From: Phanerodontia chrysosporium
Taxonomy: Eukaryota; Basidiomycota; Agaricomycetes; Polyporales; Phanerochaetaceae
DNA: 28,161 bases
Reading direction: 5' to 3'
Assembly: GCA_001910725.1 (NCBI GenBank)
Contig: MJGA01000113.1
Location: 1 to 28,161 of the forward strand
In this document: in pieces, positions 10,440 through 21,281 of the stretch
Layout of the letters: each line of letters opens with the position of its first letter
Position numbering within the stretch: the stretch's first letter is position 1
Position numbers and translations under genes: made by a program
The notes under the pieces: model-generated
What the model was told of the DNA's origin: nothing
The model's input: only the letters and a program-made list of their open reading frames with translations
Database searches by the model: none

Positions 10440-11620
10440 TCAAGGACGAACGGCTCGGCTGGCCCGCCTCGAAGCGTTACCCCCAGGCGTGTACACCTGA
10501 TCATCGATGGGTGACTCGCGTCCACCGCTTCCGCTCGCGCTTGTGCTCTCGGCGTCGGTGCTTGCCTTGGTGAGCGAGCCAGTTGTGAGCTCGTCCTCGT
10601 CGAACAGGACCTCGTCGACCTCGTCGTCGGCGCTCTTGGAGTTGGCTGGGTTGAGCGCAGACGGCTTACGGATGCCTTTGTTTCCCCGGCGAGCGCGACC
10701 GGGCGCGCTGACGAAATCCGCGAAGCTGGAGATGGAGGAGCCGCTGGGTGTGTGGGCGTGGGCGGACGTGGGCGGAGGACCACGTACAGGCAGGAGGTAG
10801 AAGTCCTCTGGGTCTTCTTCTTCGTCAGGAAGAGTCGACACGCCTGTGTAGGGCGAGCCATTCGGGCGCGATTTCGGCAGTGCACGATACGAGCCCTTCC
10901 GGAGGTGCACGGCGTAGGAATATATCAACAGAGCGAAGTAGATCTGGCGCTGGTGTTATGGAGGCTATTCGAGACGTGCAAACGAGCAACGTACCTTGCT
11001 GAGCCAGCCCAATATAATTACAGCAGCCGCAGTCCCCTTCTCCTCATTCCAAAGCTCCCCGGCGGCTGCAGCGCGCTCTGCTTCGGTCATGTTGGTGACG
11101 CCTCCGCCGCCAGCTTCCATGATCTCTCTTTGCGCTGCCGACTGGATATCACGTCGGCCATCGTGGGGGGTATATACCCACCATACCACCGCAAAAAACA
11201 CGGTCCACGCGGTTGAGATAATATGATCTGCGAAGAACACATGCGCAAAATACAACGTGTTCTTTGGGTCTTCCTGCGAAAATCGGACCTCGTCACATAT
11301 CCGTTGTGCAGCGGGGAGATGACTTACCTGTCCAACAGCCTTCAAACCCCATGCAAAGGCAAGGAGTCCGAGGACGGAGTATATGTACAAGCTGAGCTGT
11401 GCTGCGGTGACACCCGCGCCCGTCAGCACCGATATGAGCCCATAGACACCTGCGACCTTGTTCAAGACCTATAGCCAGCGGTTAGGGTTGTGCACGCAGT
11501 GACAGCTTGCACACTGACAGCGAACAAGATGGCGCAAGTGACCCCTGTCTTGATGTCGTAGTAGCCCAGGAAGGAGGAGAAGGGCCTGAGCCGCCACTCT
11601 GGTCGGAGTGTGAGCTTCAT
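10440..11620 (-). CDS. KEI1: Inositolphosphorylceramide synthase subunit Kei1
   Basis: Kei1 is the Golgi membrane partner of Aur1 in inositolphosphorylceramide synthase, which makes complex fungal sphingolipids. Four exons join in frame: 11620-11519, 11468-11328, 11273-10995 and 10943-10440, giving 341 residues. Introns are 50, 54 and 51 bases with GT-AG ends. Conserved family stretches include GYYDIKTGVTCAILFAVLNK, NKVAGVYGLISVLTGAG, NTLYFAHVFFADHIISTAWT and VWWVYTPHDG. The last membrane segment is LLIYSYAVHLRKGSYRALP. The C-terminal ~140 residues are Ser/Asp-rich, probably cytosolic and disordered. The gene is divergent from the eIF4E-like gene and converges on PQ-loop copy 2, with only about 98 bases between stop codons. 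Confidence 0.88.
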
Positions 11621-12025
11621 CGGCGTCTCGCGCTGGGCGTGCACCGGGGGGAGTTCACGTAGCGTTGACTGTTGGTACACCTCCGGAGGCGAGAGAGAAA
11701 AGCCGAGGGAGTCGTGGACGATGTGGTGGTGGCGGTCGTGGTGGTGGTCGTGAGCTAAGCGTACGCGTGAGCGAGCAGTGCACGTTGATCGCGCGGAAAT
11801 TCTGCGCCCGGTCCGTCGCCCACAAATTCACTTCACGCTTGCTCTCCACCACCACCACGATCCTGCGAAGCCTGTCCATAGAGGCCATACCGTTATCCGC
11901 TGCTATTTGAAGCCATCTAAGAAGACACCAGCCTTAAGCATATCTCGCCACACACACGCTTTCGACCCTCCGAATCCTCCGAAGCCAAAATCTTCACCTG
12001 AACTCCTCTCCTCGCTGATCGACAC
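11621..12025. promoter_or_regulatory. Divergent promoter region KEI1 / eIF4E-like
   Basis: These 405 bases lie between the KEI1 start (11620, minus) and the eIF4E-like start (12026, plus). They contain a GTG/GGT-rich tract at about 11722-11755 and a CCACCACCACC tract at about 11847-11858. These are partly complementary and could pair. No TATA box was identified. Confidence 0.45.
11722..11755. repeat. Imperfect GTG trinucleotide tract
   Basis: This is an imperfect run of GTG/GGT units (gtggtggtggcggtcgtggt and on) in the KEI1/eIF4E promoter region. Its second half, tcgtggtggtggt, is the reverse complement of the CCACCACCACCACGA stretch about 100 bases downstream. Low-complexity origin is the simplest reading. 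Confidence 0.5.
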
Positions 12026-13110
12026 ATGGCCGGCTACTTCTCCAACCACTCACAATCCCGCTTCTTGGCCAACTCTAACAATAACGCCACGGCGACCCAG
12101 ACGTCTGAAGCACAGATCCAGAATCCCCCTACCACACCGGGGCGTGTGCGCGCCCCATCCTCCCGCCACTTTTCGACATCACTCTCCGGATCGGGAGACG
12201 AAAAATCGTCGACGAAGGAGAAGAGCTCTGTCTCGGGAGGCTCGAACGGGACCGCAAGCATACATCCTCTACGCAATACGTATGTTCGTACCCCTTCACG
12301 CGTAAAGAGCGCGTCATAGCTCTAACGTGCGTCCTACAGATGGGTGTTCTGGTTCCGCCAGCAACGTGCGCCAGGTAACAAGATCACGAACTATGAGGAG
12401 GGTATCAAGAAGATATCTTCGTTCAGTTCGGTCTGTTGCTTTCTCACCCAGCGTCGAGGACGAACGTTGACATATGGCTGCATGAATAGGTTGAGTCGTT
12501 CTGGTCACTGTGGACGCACATAAACCCTCCCTCCAGTTTACTCCCGACCACAGATTATCTGCTCTTCCACTCGGGCATTCGCCGACCTGTGTGGGAGGAT
12601 CCTCTCAACCTTGCGGGAGGCAAGTGGATTATCCGTTTGCGCAAGGGCTTGGCCGACCGTCTTTGGGAGGACCTGGTGCTCGCTATCATCGGCGATCAGT
12701 TTGCAGACTGCGAGCCAGAATCGTCGTCCGAGCAGCGAGACGGGAACAAGGACGAGCAATGGCCAGAGATTTGCGGGTGTACCATTAGCGTGCGTCAGAA
12801 CGAGGATATTATCTCGATATGGAACCGCTATGAGGCGGACGCGAAGGTCAAGGAGAAGATCAAGTGAGTACTCTTTGCATTGCAAGCCGGGAGCTCCGAT
12901 CTTGATGACGGCACGCACTAGCCAAACGATCCGGAAGGTGCTCAACCTTCCGCCGTCCACAAACATGGAGTACAAGTCGAACAACGGTGAGCCTTTACTT
13001 TCTGTCGCATAGCGTCAAATCTTAACGTTGTGCAACCCTGCCTAGACTCCATGCAGGACAAGTCTAGTTTCCGCGTCCCTACAGCGGCCGACAGAACGCC
13101 GCTGTCATGA
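12026..13110 (+). CDS. eIF4E-family cap-binding protein, class II (4EHP-like)
   Basis: This is an mRNA cap-binding translation factor of the 4EHP/eIF4E2 class, which generally represses or selectively controls translation. Five exons join in frame: 12026-12279, 12340-12430, 12490-12863, 12922-12986 and 13046-13110, giving 282 residues. After a Ser/Thr-rich N-terminal ~85 residues comes the core: WVFWFRQQRAPG, KITNYEEGIKKISSFSSVES, PVWEDPLNLAGGKWIIRLRK and QNEDIISIWNRYEADAKVKE. The cap-stacking tryptophan of class I eIF4E is replaced by tyrosine (NYEEGIKK), as in 4EHP. The second one is kept in VWEDP. The C-terminal RKVLNLPPSTNMEYKS motif is also 4EHP-like. Introns are 58-60 bases. The frame is intact. 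Confidence 0.9.
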
Positions 13111-13935
13111 CCTCTGCAAAGCATTCATTTCTGTTTCAATAGCGTGAATATGGCTCCCCACAGTGCCTTGCTGTAGCCTGGGACGTCTACACTCATGTAG
13201 CTTTACTGTATAGGTTGTCTTCTAAATCGCGCGCTTCTCCAGAATTTCGTCGCAGCAAAGCCTCCTGACGCGGAAGTTGTATTGCGTTGGTCTAGCTTGG
13301 TTCGGTTCGGCTACAGTTGTTATGCGCCTTTGCGTCACTGCAGGATCAGAGCGACGCAGTTTGCACGGCCCTGACTTCGTCTTCACACAGAATGTCGCAA
13401 TCATTGCCATCCGTCAGAGCTTCCGTTGATCATTCGTGAAGATTCACACATGGCATCGAGCCATGTCAGGCCGGGTAGGATCGAGCTTGAATATGAAGGA
13501 ATGTTGCGAATCCCCGTCCACTAGTGTATGTGCAAATCTCCTGGTCTCTGGGCTATCGCGCAGCGGTGAGGCCGAGTTTAGTAAATCACGATCATAGTGC
13601 ATCTGGTATTACTCAAATCCTGGCCTCATATATGGCTCTTACGTTGGCCAAAACCTAAGGACGAGTGCATTGAGCGTACTTACAGCGGAAAAGCGTCCCT
13701 GAAGTCACATCAGTCGGAGATTTCCAGAACTTTTGATGGGAGTTTCTTGTAGACGCGCACTGCCCACAACAGCTTCTCCTTGCCCCACATCGTCGTCGTC
13801 GTCGAGGACGTCCCGCTCACCAGTCTCCTCAGCGTACCCATATTTTCCACCTCACACGAGTAACGCTGCATGTCTCAGTAGCCCTACGAGCCTCTACTTC
13901 ACCTAATACACCCTCACTGTCTCTGACTCTCGACC
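13111..13935. other. Intergenic region, eIF4E-like to TPT
   Basis: This stretch of 825 bases has no supported gene. The minus open frame at 13222-13410 lacks recognisable motifs. A short GTC repeat lies at about 13790-13806, and a pyrimidine-rich stretch precedes the next start codon. It presumably holds the eIF4E 3' UTR and the transporter promoter. Confidence 0.4.
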
Positions 13936-15733
13936 ATGACCGGATACGACACATCTTCCTCGCGACACAACACGGGCTGGGCAGCCTACGATGCCCGCGA
14001 ACAACCACGCTATGGGCAGGAACCGAGCTGGCTGGCCAGTATCGCCCCCTCCTCTTATCGCCAGGCACTCCCCGTGCATAATGACGCCGGACGGTCTTCA
14101 TCCCCGTTCCACCGTCTGCGACGAGCAATAGCTCGCAGGCTCGCTCATCTGAACGGCACCGCCTACCCTCCCCGCAGGTCTATACTCACAAGGCAGCAGC
14201 CGACGAACCCTGCATGGATGGCGCTCCCCGGTGCAGAGACAATGCGCTTTGTGCTCCTCTGCATCCTGTGGTATTCGTCGTCTGCGCTCTCCTCGAATAC
14301 GGGGAAGGTCATCCTCAACCAGTTCCGCTACCCGGTCACCCTGACCTTCGTCCAGTTCGGCTTTGTTGCGCTGTTTTGCCTGCTCTTCATGAGCCCTGTG
14401 GTTCAGTTCAGCAGACTGCGGGCACCCACGAAGGCAATCCTCCGCGACACGTTGCCTATGGGCTGCTTCCAAGTCGGCGGACATATCTTCTCAAGCATGG
14501 CAATCTCGCGGATACCTGTTAGCACCGTCCACACTATCAAGGCAAGCTTCGGTAAATCTTCTGATAGAACTTCGCTGAACTTGCCGCTCGCAGGCCCTTT
14601 CCCCGCTGTTCACCGTCGCGGCGTACGCGCTTTTGTTCGGCGTGTCTTACAGCGCGCAGACGTACATCTCATTAATCCCGCTTACCATCGGCGTTATGCT
14701 GGCATGCAGTTTTGACGTCTCCGCGTCCAATGCTATCGGCCTCCTCTGCGCGTTCGGCTCCGCGCTCGTCTTTGTATCGTCCAATATCTTCTTCAAGAAG
14801 ATAATGCCATCGAACGGATCCAAAGGAGCAGGATCGGGTGCTGCGCACAAGTTGGACAAGATTAACTTGCTGTTCTATTCGTCCAGCATGGCCTTCATTC
14901 TCATGATTCCAATTTGGTTGTGGACCGATTTACCCAAGCTCCTTTCCTCTCCCACCACGCACGTGGCTCACCCATCGCATCCGGTGCCGGTACACAACAA
15001 CATCACCCTTTACTTCTTTGCGAATGGCACCGTGCACTTCCTGCAGAACGTGCTCGCATTCGTCATTTTGGCGCACACGTCTCCGGTGACATATAGCATC
15101 GCATCACTGGTCAAGCGAGTTGCGGTGATCTGTGCCGCGGTCGTCTGGTTCTCGCAGCGCGTACATCCGGTCCAGGGCCTGGGCATCTGCATGACCTTTG
15201 GCGGACTCTACCTTTACAACAAGGCGGTGAAGAAGGGAGATGTCGACAGAGGCGAGAGGAAGGTCAGGCGGATCGAGAAGGCCTGGGAGGGTGAGCTTCC
15301 CCTCTCCAAGGACGAGGTGGACAGCGAGACGGAGCGCGTAGAAACCCCCGCTGCGAACGCACAAGTGTACCAGGTGAACGGCTATGCGCGCTCGCATCCG
15401 CCGACACGCCCGCCGTTTACTACATCGTACTCGCAAACGCACCCGCATGGCCACCCCAACCTCCACATTACTATCGACCCGCGCACATCTGTTCACGCCA
15501 AGCCTGGCGCAGGCGCCAAGCACGAGCACGACGTCTCGCCGACCAAGTCATATCCGTCGCCTCCACCGTCGCTGGACTCGCCCCCGGCGAGCAGTGCGCT
15601 CGAGCAGCATACATGGCCGATGAAGAAGCGGCGGGGGACTGTCAACCATGGACATGGACACGGACATGGAGCCGAGGTGGGCGCGGGCGCAGGCTTCGTC
15701 GAGCAGCCTCTCGTCGCGGCGGTGGCTGCGTGA
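13936..15733 (+). CDS. Triose-phosphate-transporter family nucleotide-sugar/phosphate translocator (SLY41-like)
   Basis: This is a drug/metabolite-transporter superfamily protein with about ten helices, expected in the ER/Golgi membrane. Two exons, 13936-14541 and 14594-15733, give 581 residues. Family signatures include NTGKVILNQFRYPVTLTFVQ, PVSTVHTIKALSPLFTVAAY, IPLTIGVMLACSFDVS, SSNIFFKKIM, LAFVILAHTSPVTYSIASLV and the C-terminal SQRVHPVQGLGICMTFGGLY. The single intron (14542-14593) starts with GC rather than GT; only this junction restores the conserved HTIKALSPL. The N-terminal ~95 residues and C-terminal ~165 residues are long hydrophilic extensions. The C-terminal one is rich in Pro, Ser and His and ends with a His-Gly repeat (HGHGHGHG) at about 15648-15671. 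Substrate is unknown. The frame is intact. Confidence 0.88.
14542..14593 (+). other. Non-canonical GC-AG intron
   Basis: The exon end AAG is followed by GCAAGC, the consensus form of a GC donor, and the 52-base intron ends CTCGCAG. Splicing here gives the conserved TIK|ALSPLF junction. The nearby GT at 14552 would leave the downstream exon in the wrong frame. Confidence 0.8.
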
Positions 15734-16511
15734 GGATGTAATCTTTGCTACACGGACTCTGAAGAGGAGGGCTACCTTATCCTATGTATATGTCAGCACA
15801 AGGTACCGTGATACCCGTTTCCTGGCCCTGGCATTTTTTGGCTTACGCTTCACGTCTCTGGTGTCTATCGTCAGTGCTGCCTCTGTCTTGCTTTCTTGCC
15901 TCCTTGGCTTCTGCATATAGACTTTTCGTACTCCAGCAAGTGTTCTATTTCCGAATATAATCACGCACGGCTTCATACTCCTGTAATGTGCTCGGTCGAG
16001 CCGGCGGCTGGATGCGGCGAGCCTGGCTGGTTCTCCGAACAGGAGCAGGATACGCCACACCTTCTGATATACTGAGACAGGCTCCTGATTACGGTGAAAG
16101 GTCATTAATCGTGGGGAGGTGGACCCCTGGCCGTCTGGACTGGCGTAGACGAATCACAGGGCATGGCCCCGTGGGCTCGAGTGGGAGCATTCTGGCAGTT
16201 GCCTCGAGGAGACGGCAGGTACCCTGAGACAAAAGCAGAGGTCGACGACGGTAGAAAGCGAGACGAGACAAGAAAGAGGCCGTCGAGGCTGGCGCTTTAG
16301 CCAGGGAGGCCAAAGCGGTGGAGGCGTCTTATGGGCGCTTGCGGCAAGCCCGCGCATGCACGACGGAGTCTGGACAGCGTGCCTAACTCTCTCTCCTCTC
16401 CACCACGCACGATCGCACTCTCTCGCCTCACGTTCACGACATCGCTCTGTCTGTAGACTTAGACATCCAATCTAGCATTATACTCATCGCCCACGCTCAT
16501 CGTGACTTATG
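15734..16511. other. Intergenic region, TPT to CDC55
   Basis: This stretch of 778 bases has no supported gene. A strong pyrimidine-rich tract at about 16383-16430, some 80-130 bases before the CDC55 start codon, looks like a fungal core-promoter CT tract. The rest probably holds the transporter 3' UTR. Confidence 0.4.
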
Positions 16512-18287
16512 ATGGACACTGACGCATCGGGCTCAGGAGGGTGGCGGTTCGCACAATGTTTCGGTGACAAGGGCGAGGTCGAGGATATCACGGAGGGTAC
16601 GTCGCTTCCCGCAGCCTCACGCGCTCCCCGATAGCTGTCAGGGAGCGTCTCCCTTCCCCCAATACTGACAATGCTCTGCCCCCGCAGCGGACATCATCTC
16701 GACCGTGGAATTCGACTCGACAGGCAACTACCTCGCTACTGGCGACAAGGGCGGTCGCGTTGTCTTGTTCGAGCGCAATGAAATGGTCAGTCTGCATGCC
16801 TGTCGCCATGGACGCACTAACAGACAGGATCGCACGACCTGATAACCAGAAAAAAGGCTGCGAGTACAAGTTCTACACCGAGTTCCAATCGCACGAGCCA
16901 GAGTTCGACTACCTCAAGTCCCTCGAAATCGAGGAGAAGATCAACAAGATCAAGTGGTGTAAACGACAGAACGCGGCACACTTCTTGCTCTCTACCAATG
17001 GTACGCGCCCGCTGCACCAGCTCCCAAGTCTCTGGACGCATCATGTGCTGACCCCTTCTAGACAAGACGATCAAGCTTTGGAAGGTGTTCGAGCGGTCCC
17101 TTCGCGTCGTATCAGAGTCGAACCTCCTGGACGGACAGCGGCCCGTCGCGCCGCCAACCCAGGCCGCCCAGCTCAAGTTGCCCCGCATGCAGCAGCAGGA
17201 TAACATCGTTGCCGCCGTGCCCCGGAAGGTCTACTCCAACGCGCACGCGTACCACATCCACTCTATCTCTGTCAACTCAGACCAGGAGACGTACATCTCT
17301 GCCGATGACCTGCGCATCAACCTCTGGAACCTGAACATTTCAGACCAGTCCTTCAGTGCGTGTTACGCCATGATTGGTAATGGGCGCAACGTCCTGACTA
17401 CAGACAGACATCGTGGACATCAAGCCCGCGAACATGGAAGAGCTCACGGAGGTCATCACCGCGGCTGAGTTCCACCCTACACAGTGCAATGTGTTCATGT
17501 ACTCGAGCTCGAAGAGCAATATCAAGCTCGCGGACATGCGCGACTCGGCGCTATGCGATCGGCATGCGAAGAGTATGTATCACCACGCCGCTCTATCGAC
17601 ACAGCTGACTTATATACGTCGTAATGCAGTGTTCGAGGAGGAAGAGGACCCGCAAAACCGTTCTTTCTTCTCTGAAATCATCTCGTCGATCTCTGACGTC
17701 AAGTTCAGCCACGATGGGCGATACATCCTCTCGCGCGACTACCTGTCCCTGAAGATCTGGGACATCAACATGGAGTCGAAACCTATCAAGACCATCCCTA
17801 TACACGACCACTTGCGAGGCAAGCTGTGCGACCTATACGAGAACGATTGCATATTCGACAAGTTCGAGTGCACGTGGGGTGGCGATGACAAGTACGTTAA
17901 TTTCGCTTCTCCCCTTGACGTCAGCTAACGTTCTACGCGCTCTAGGCACGTCCTAACTGGATCGTATCACAACTATTTCCGGATATACGATGTCGATACT
18001 CTCAACGACATCGTACTGCAGGCGGATAAGTCGGCGTTCAAGGCGAAGAAGATGGGTGGACCTCTGCCTGGCAACAAGATGGGCATGAAGAACGGCCGGC
18101 CAGGCAGCTTGAGGGAAAACATGGCGTTGGACACGCTGGACTTTAACAAGAAGATCTTGCACGCGAGCTGGCATCCACGAGAGAACACGATCGCGGTACG
18201 TCAGAATACTGTGTCTAGATACCATATGCTGAGATTCGTCCCCAGATTGCCGCCACGAACAACCTCTTCCTGTACAGCGCGGCATAA
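16512..18287 (+). CDS. CDC55: Protein phosphatase 2A regulatory subunit B (B55/CDC55)
   Basis: B55 is the seven-bladed WD40 subunit that targets PP2A to substrates in mitosis and morphogenesis. Eight exons join in frame: 16512-16596, 16688-16785, 16850-17000, 17062-17355, 17408-17572, 17630-17891, 17946-18195 and 18246-18287, giving 448 residues, the normal length for the family. Signatures in order are [143 protein letters not shown] and [14 protein letters not shown]. Introns are 50-91 bases with GT-AG ends. No frame damage is seen. Confidence 0.95.
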
Positions 18288-19078
18288 GCACCTTTTTAGC
18301 TTTCGTTAGACGGCTTTCGTTCTTCGTCGCCTCTACTCTCCATACCTCCATTCCCCTCGTCCTCCTCTCCTACCACGACCGTCTGCGGTGCAGCGGCGTA
18401 CGACCTGAATGTGACATTCACTTGGCAAGACGTTTAACGACCGACTTACGAACGACTTCCGAGGACGCTCGCTAACGATGTACCCACTTTCTACCCACGA
18501 CTTCCCACGCTCCTTCATCAACCACTATCTATTCGTGCCCGAGCCGCCTGGCCACCGTCTCCGCTACTCCCTACACCCCTCCTGTTCTGCGTTGGTTCTC
18601 GGACTTGTCGCTGTCGCTTGTCGTCCTCGTCATTCTAGTAGCACACGCTGATATCGTCTCTCTTCGTATCCTATTCCCTCCGTGCAATACCTCTTCCCTT
18701 TCGCATCCCTCACGAGAGACAGTCCTGCCCAATCGTTTACCCCATCCCCCTTCTAATTTCCTTCGCCGCCCCGTCCTTACCGCATTTTCGTTCTCTTCGT
18801 CTCACTCGCCTCGCTCTTGCCGCTACGCATGACGGTCATTCCGCCCTCGGAAGGGAGAAGATGGGCTGGTTAGCATGGAGAGGAGGTACACGGCTTGGAC
18901 ACTCTTTGATATTCGTCGTTGAAGCGAAACGTACAGCAGTCCGGTTGCTCTAGTACTAGTGATTTCCTTGGAAGAAGTAAATGAAGAATCAGAATCATGT
19001 AAATATATCATCTCGAAACTCCTCTCTGGCCCGCTCGCGCGACAAGGTTGAGCTTGCCCCACGCAGTCGACGGCGCCG
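18288..19078. other. Convergent 3' region, strongly pyrimidine-rich
   Basis: These 791 bases lie between the stop codons of CDC55 (plus) and the ATP-grasp gene (minus). From about 18300 to 18840 the plus strand is unusually rich in C and T, with many CTC/TCC runs. Open frames here show no family motif. It probably holds both 3' untranslated regions. Confidence 0.45.
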
Positions 19079-20718
19079 CTAGCACTCGAAGAGCCGCGAC
19101 GTGCTGACATTGACCCTGCTCCACGCGACGCCCCGCCAGACGAGGCGCAGCAGCAGCCACGGCCAGTGGATGTGGCACAGCACGAAGAACGGCACGGGGT
19201 CCGTCCAGTCCCAGATGCCGTCCCTCTCCGCGCCCGAGGCGTACCGCCAGAGCAGGCCGAGCACGTTTTCCCCCGCCGGCGGCGACAGTGTCGGGTCCGA
19301 TGGGTCTGCGGGGTAGATCGTCGAGAGCAGCTGCGGGTGCAGCTGCGCGCAGAGGCGGTGCGGGAGCAGTCGTGCGAGAGTAAGTGGTAGGGCGTGTGCG
19401 AGCCAGGAGCGAGGTGCGGTCCCTGGCGCAGGGCGAGCGACCGAGTCTGCCGTTGAAGGCGTGGTGCCAAGGTAATGCAACGCCAGTGAGGGATGGTCTG
19501 AGAATAGTGCAACTGCGGTATGGGCGCGCTGTTGGAGACTACGTCAGTCGACGATGGTCGAAGTCAGAACGCGAGCAAAGTGGAACTGACCACATTGCAC
19601 TCTAGTACGTATATTTCACCCTTCTCGACGATGAAGTCGAAGCTGAAGTGGCCGGTGAGGGCATATTTCCAGCTAGTTTTGCCCTCACGCTGGAGCTTGG
19701 CCTTGTACCGGTCCAGGAACTGCTGCGTCCAGGCCTCTAGGCGTTCGCCCACCTCTTTCTCCTCCGCCGAGAGGTTTCGCACGTCGGCGTACCGCATCAA
19801 CAGCTGATTGCTCCGACAGGCCACGAACGCGACTACGGCACCGTCGCGGGCCGCCACATGCGTGCAGTACTCGTTGCCGACGAGGAACCTCTGGAGCAGG
19901 AACGGGTGCTTCTCGCTGAGAGGAGTCGGCACGTTTTCGAGGTGGCGCGAGGTATCGATTTCCGTGGCGAGAGGGAAGAGGGTAAAGTCATCGCGCCCGA
20001 GGTCGTCGAGGGATAGCGATTTGAGGAGATACTTGTTCCCCTTGGCGAGCGTCGTTGGAGAGTGCAAGAACGCGACTGCCTCGGCTGCGGACGTGACCTT
20101 CTTGCTATCAGGGACGGGATAGCCGAGCTCGACACAGAGATCCTCGAACTGGTCCTTCCAATGGAGTGTCCCGCAGACCTCGGGGAAGGGGATGAACGGC
20201 TCGCAGAAGCGGGTGCTCCCTTTCACACGCGACGACTCGACGATCTTCTCCGCCGCTTCAGAGTCGACCATAGTGGCGTGTACGCTCGAGCACGGCACCC
20301 AGGCGTCGACGTGCCACAGCTTGATGATGCGCCGGATCGCAGAGGAGTATGCATCGGGGTCCGTCGCGGGGTCCGGGAGAAGGTGGAATTGGTCGACGGC
20401 GCGCGAGAACCGTGCACAGGTGAGCCAGCCCCACTTGGTCTCCTCTGCAAGTATGACTCTGCATCCGGTCTTCTTGAAAGCCCTACAGAGCGTCAGCGCC
20501 TTGTTCGCTCTCGCCCCCGTGACCAAGACCGTCTTGGTCGGGCCTTTCGCCTTGTTGCGTCGACTGCCCAACAAGGAGCCGGTCAGTGCAGAGTAGGTGT
20601 AGAACACCACAGCCACGACGAGCGTAAGAGGAGATGTGATGGTGGACAGCAGCAGAAGCAGGAACGTTGCCGTGTTAGACTGCGCAAGCGACGGCCGAGC
20701 CTTCCGCGCAACTGCCAT
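19079..20718 (-). CDS. ATP-grasp ligase, mycosporine-type (MysC-like)
   Basis: MysC-type ATP-grasp enzymes join an amino acid to 4-deoxygadusol to give a mycosporine. Two exons, 20718-19591 and 19528-19079, give 525 residues with one 62-base intron. An N-terminal hydrophobic segment (ATFLLLLLSTITSPLTLVVA, about residues 17-45) is followed by KTVLVTGARANKALTLCRAF, CRVILAEETKWGWLTCARFS, a KYLLKSLSLDD strand with the candidate ATP-binding lysine, and LLQRFLVGNEYCTHVAARDG. The metal-binding motif is FSFDFIVEKGEIYVLECN, joined across the intron to RAHTAVALFSDHP. The terminal DPVPFFVLCHIHWPWLLL block matches cyanobacterial MysC layout. The ECNP of many relatives reads ECNV here. The neighbour upstream, in the same orientation, is the DDGS-type cyclase. 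The frame is intact. Confidence 0.85.
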
Positions 20719-21281
20719 CGTGACTTGGCCGAGGTTGGGTCCGCCTCCTCGGTTTATGGCGAGGATTAGAGTGTGTTCCAGGATGCGCCGCTCAGCAGGG
20801 ACCTTATATACGGCCTTCCTGCAAAAACGTCATGGGCGATCATCAGAGGTTTGTGACTGGTGCGTGGAGTAAAATGAGCACAGCAGGAAACTGTATTTCT
20901 AGAGAAAGTTTATATTAATCAACTGCCAGCCTTATGACCGACTCAGACATATAACTTTGACATCGGATTGCTCACCTTAGACGTCTCACAACGCGGGAAC
21001 GGCGTTAGGAGAAGGAAATTCGGATTTAGCACATGCATAGTCGGATTATCTCTTCCTTTTGACGGAAGAGGTGGAACTACGCAGTTCTCCCTGACTGTGA
21101 CCTAAGAGACTTAGGAAAGGCTCGGCGACCAGCAAGCAGAATACAAGTTTGCGACATGGTTGTTGTGAACGAAGCAGTGACGAGCGTCTAACTAATTCCA
21201 TTGATTTCCTAGTCGCGATACGGATACTTCTACATTTTGACACATATCCATGCAATTGTAGTTAGAAAGCATTCACAGATT
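20719..21281. other. Spacer between cyclase and ATP-grasp genes
   Basis: These 563 bases contain the 3' end of the cyclase gene and the ATP-grasp promoter, including a TATA box at 20803-20810. No O-methyltransferase or other coding motif fits in this gap. Open frames, such as minus 21046-21255, have no recognisable domain. Confidence 0.5.
20803..20810 (-). promoter_or_regulatory. TATA box of ATP-grasp gene
   Basis: On the minus strand this reads TATATAAG, about 85 bases upstream of the ATP-grasp start codon, a normal TATA position for a fungal gene with a short leader. TATA boxes tend to mark regulated rather than constitutive genes. Confidence 0.55.

Noticed and set aside
14552..14593. Canonical GT donor at 14552 in the TPT gene instead of the GC donor
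   Set aside because: It leaves the second exon out of frame and destroys the conserved ALSPLF segment.
20062..20769. Long plus-strand frame opposite the ATP-grasp gene
   Set aside because: It is antisense to an exon with clear ATP-grasp motifs; its composition is that of a GC-rich shadow.
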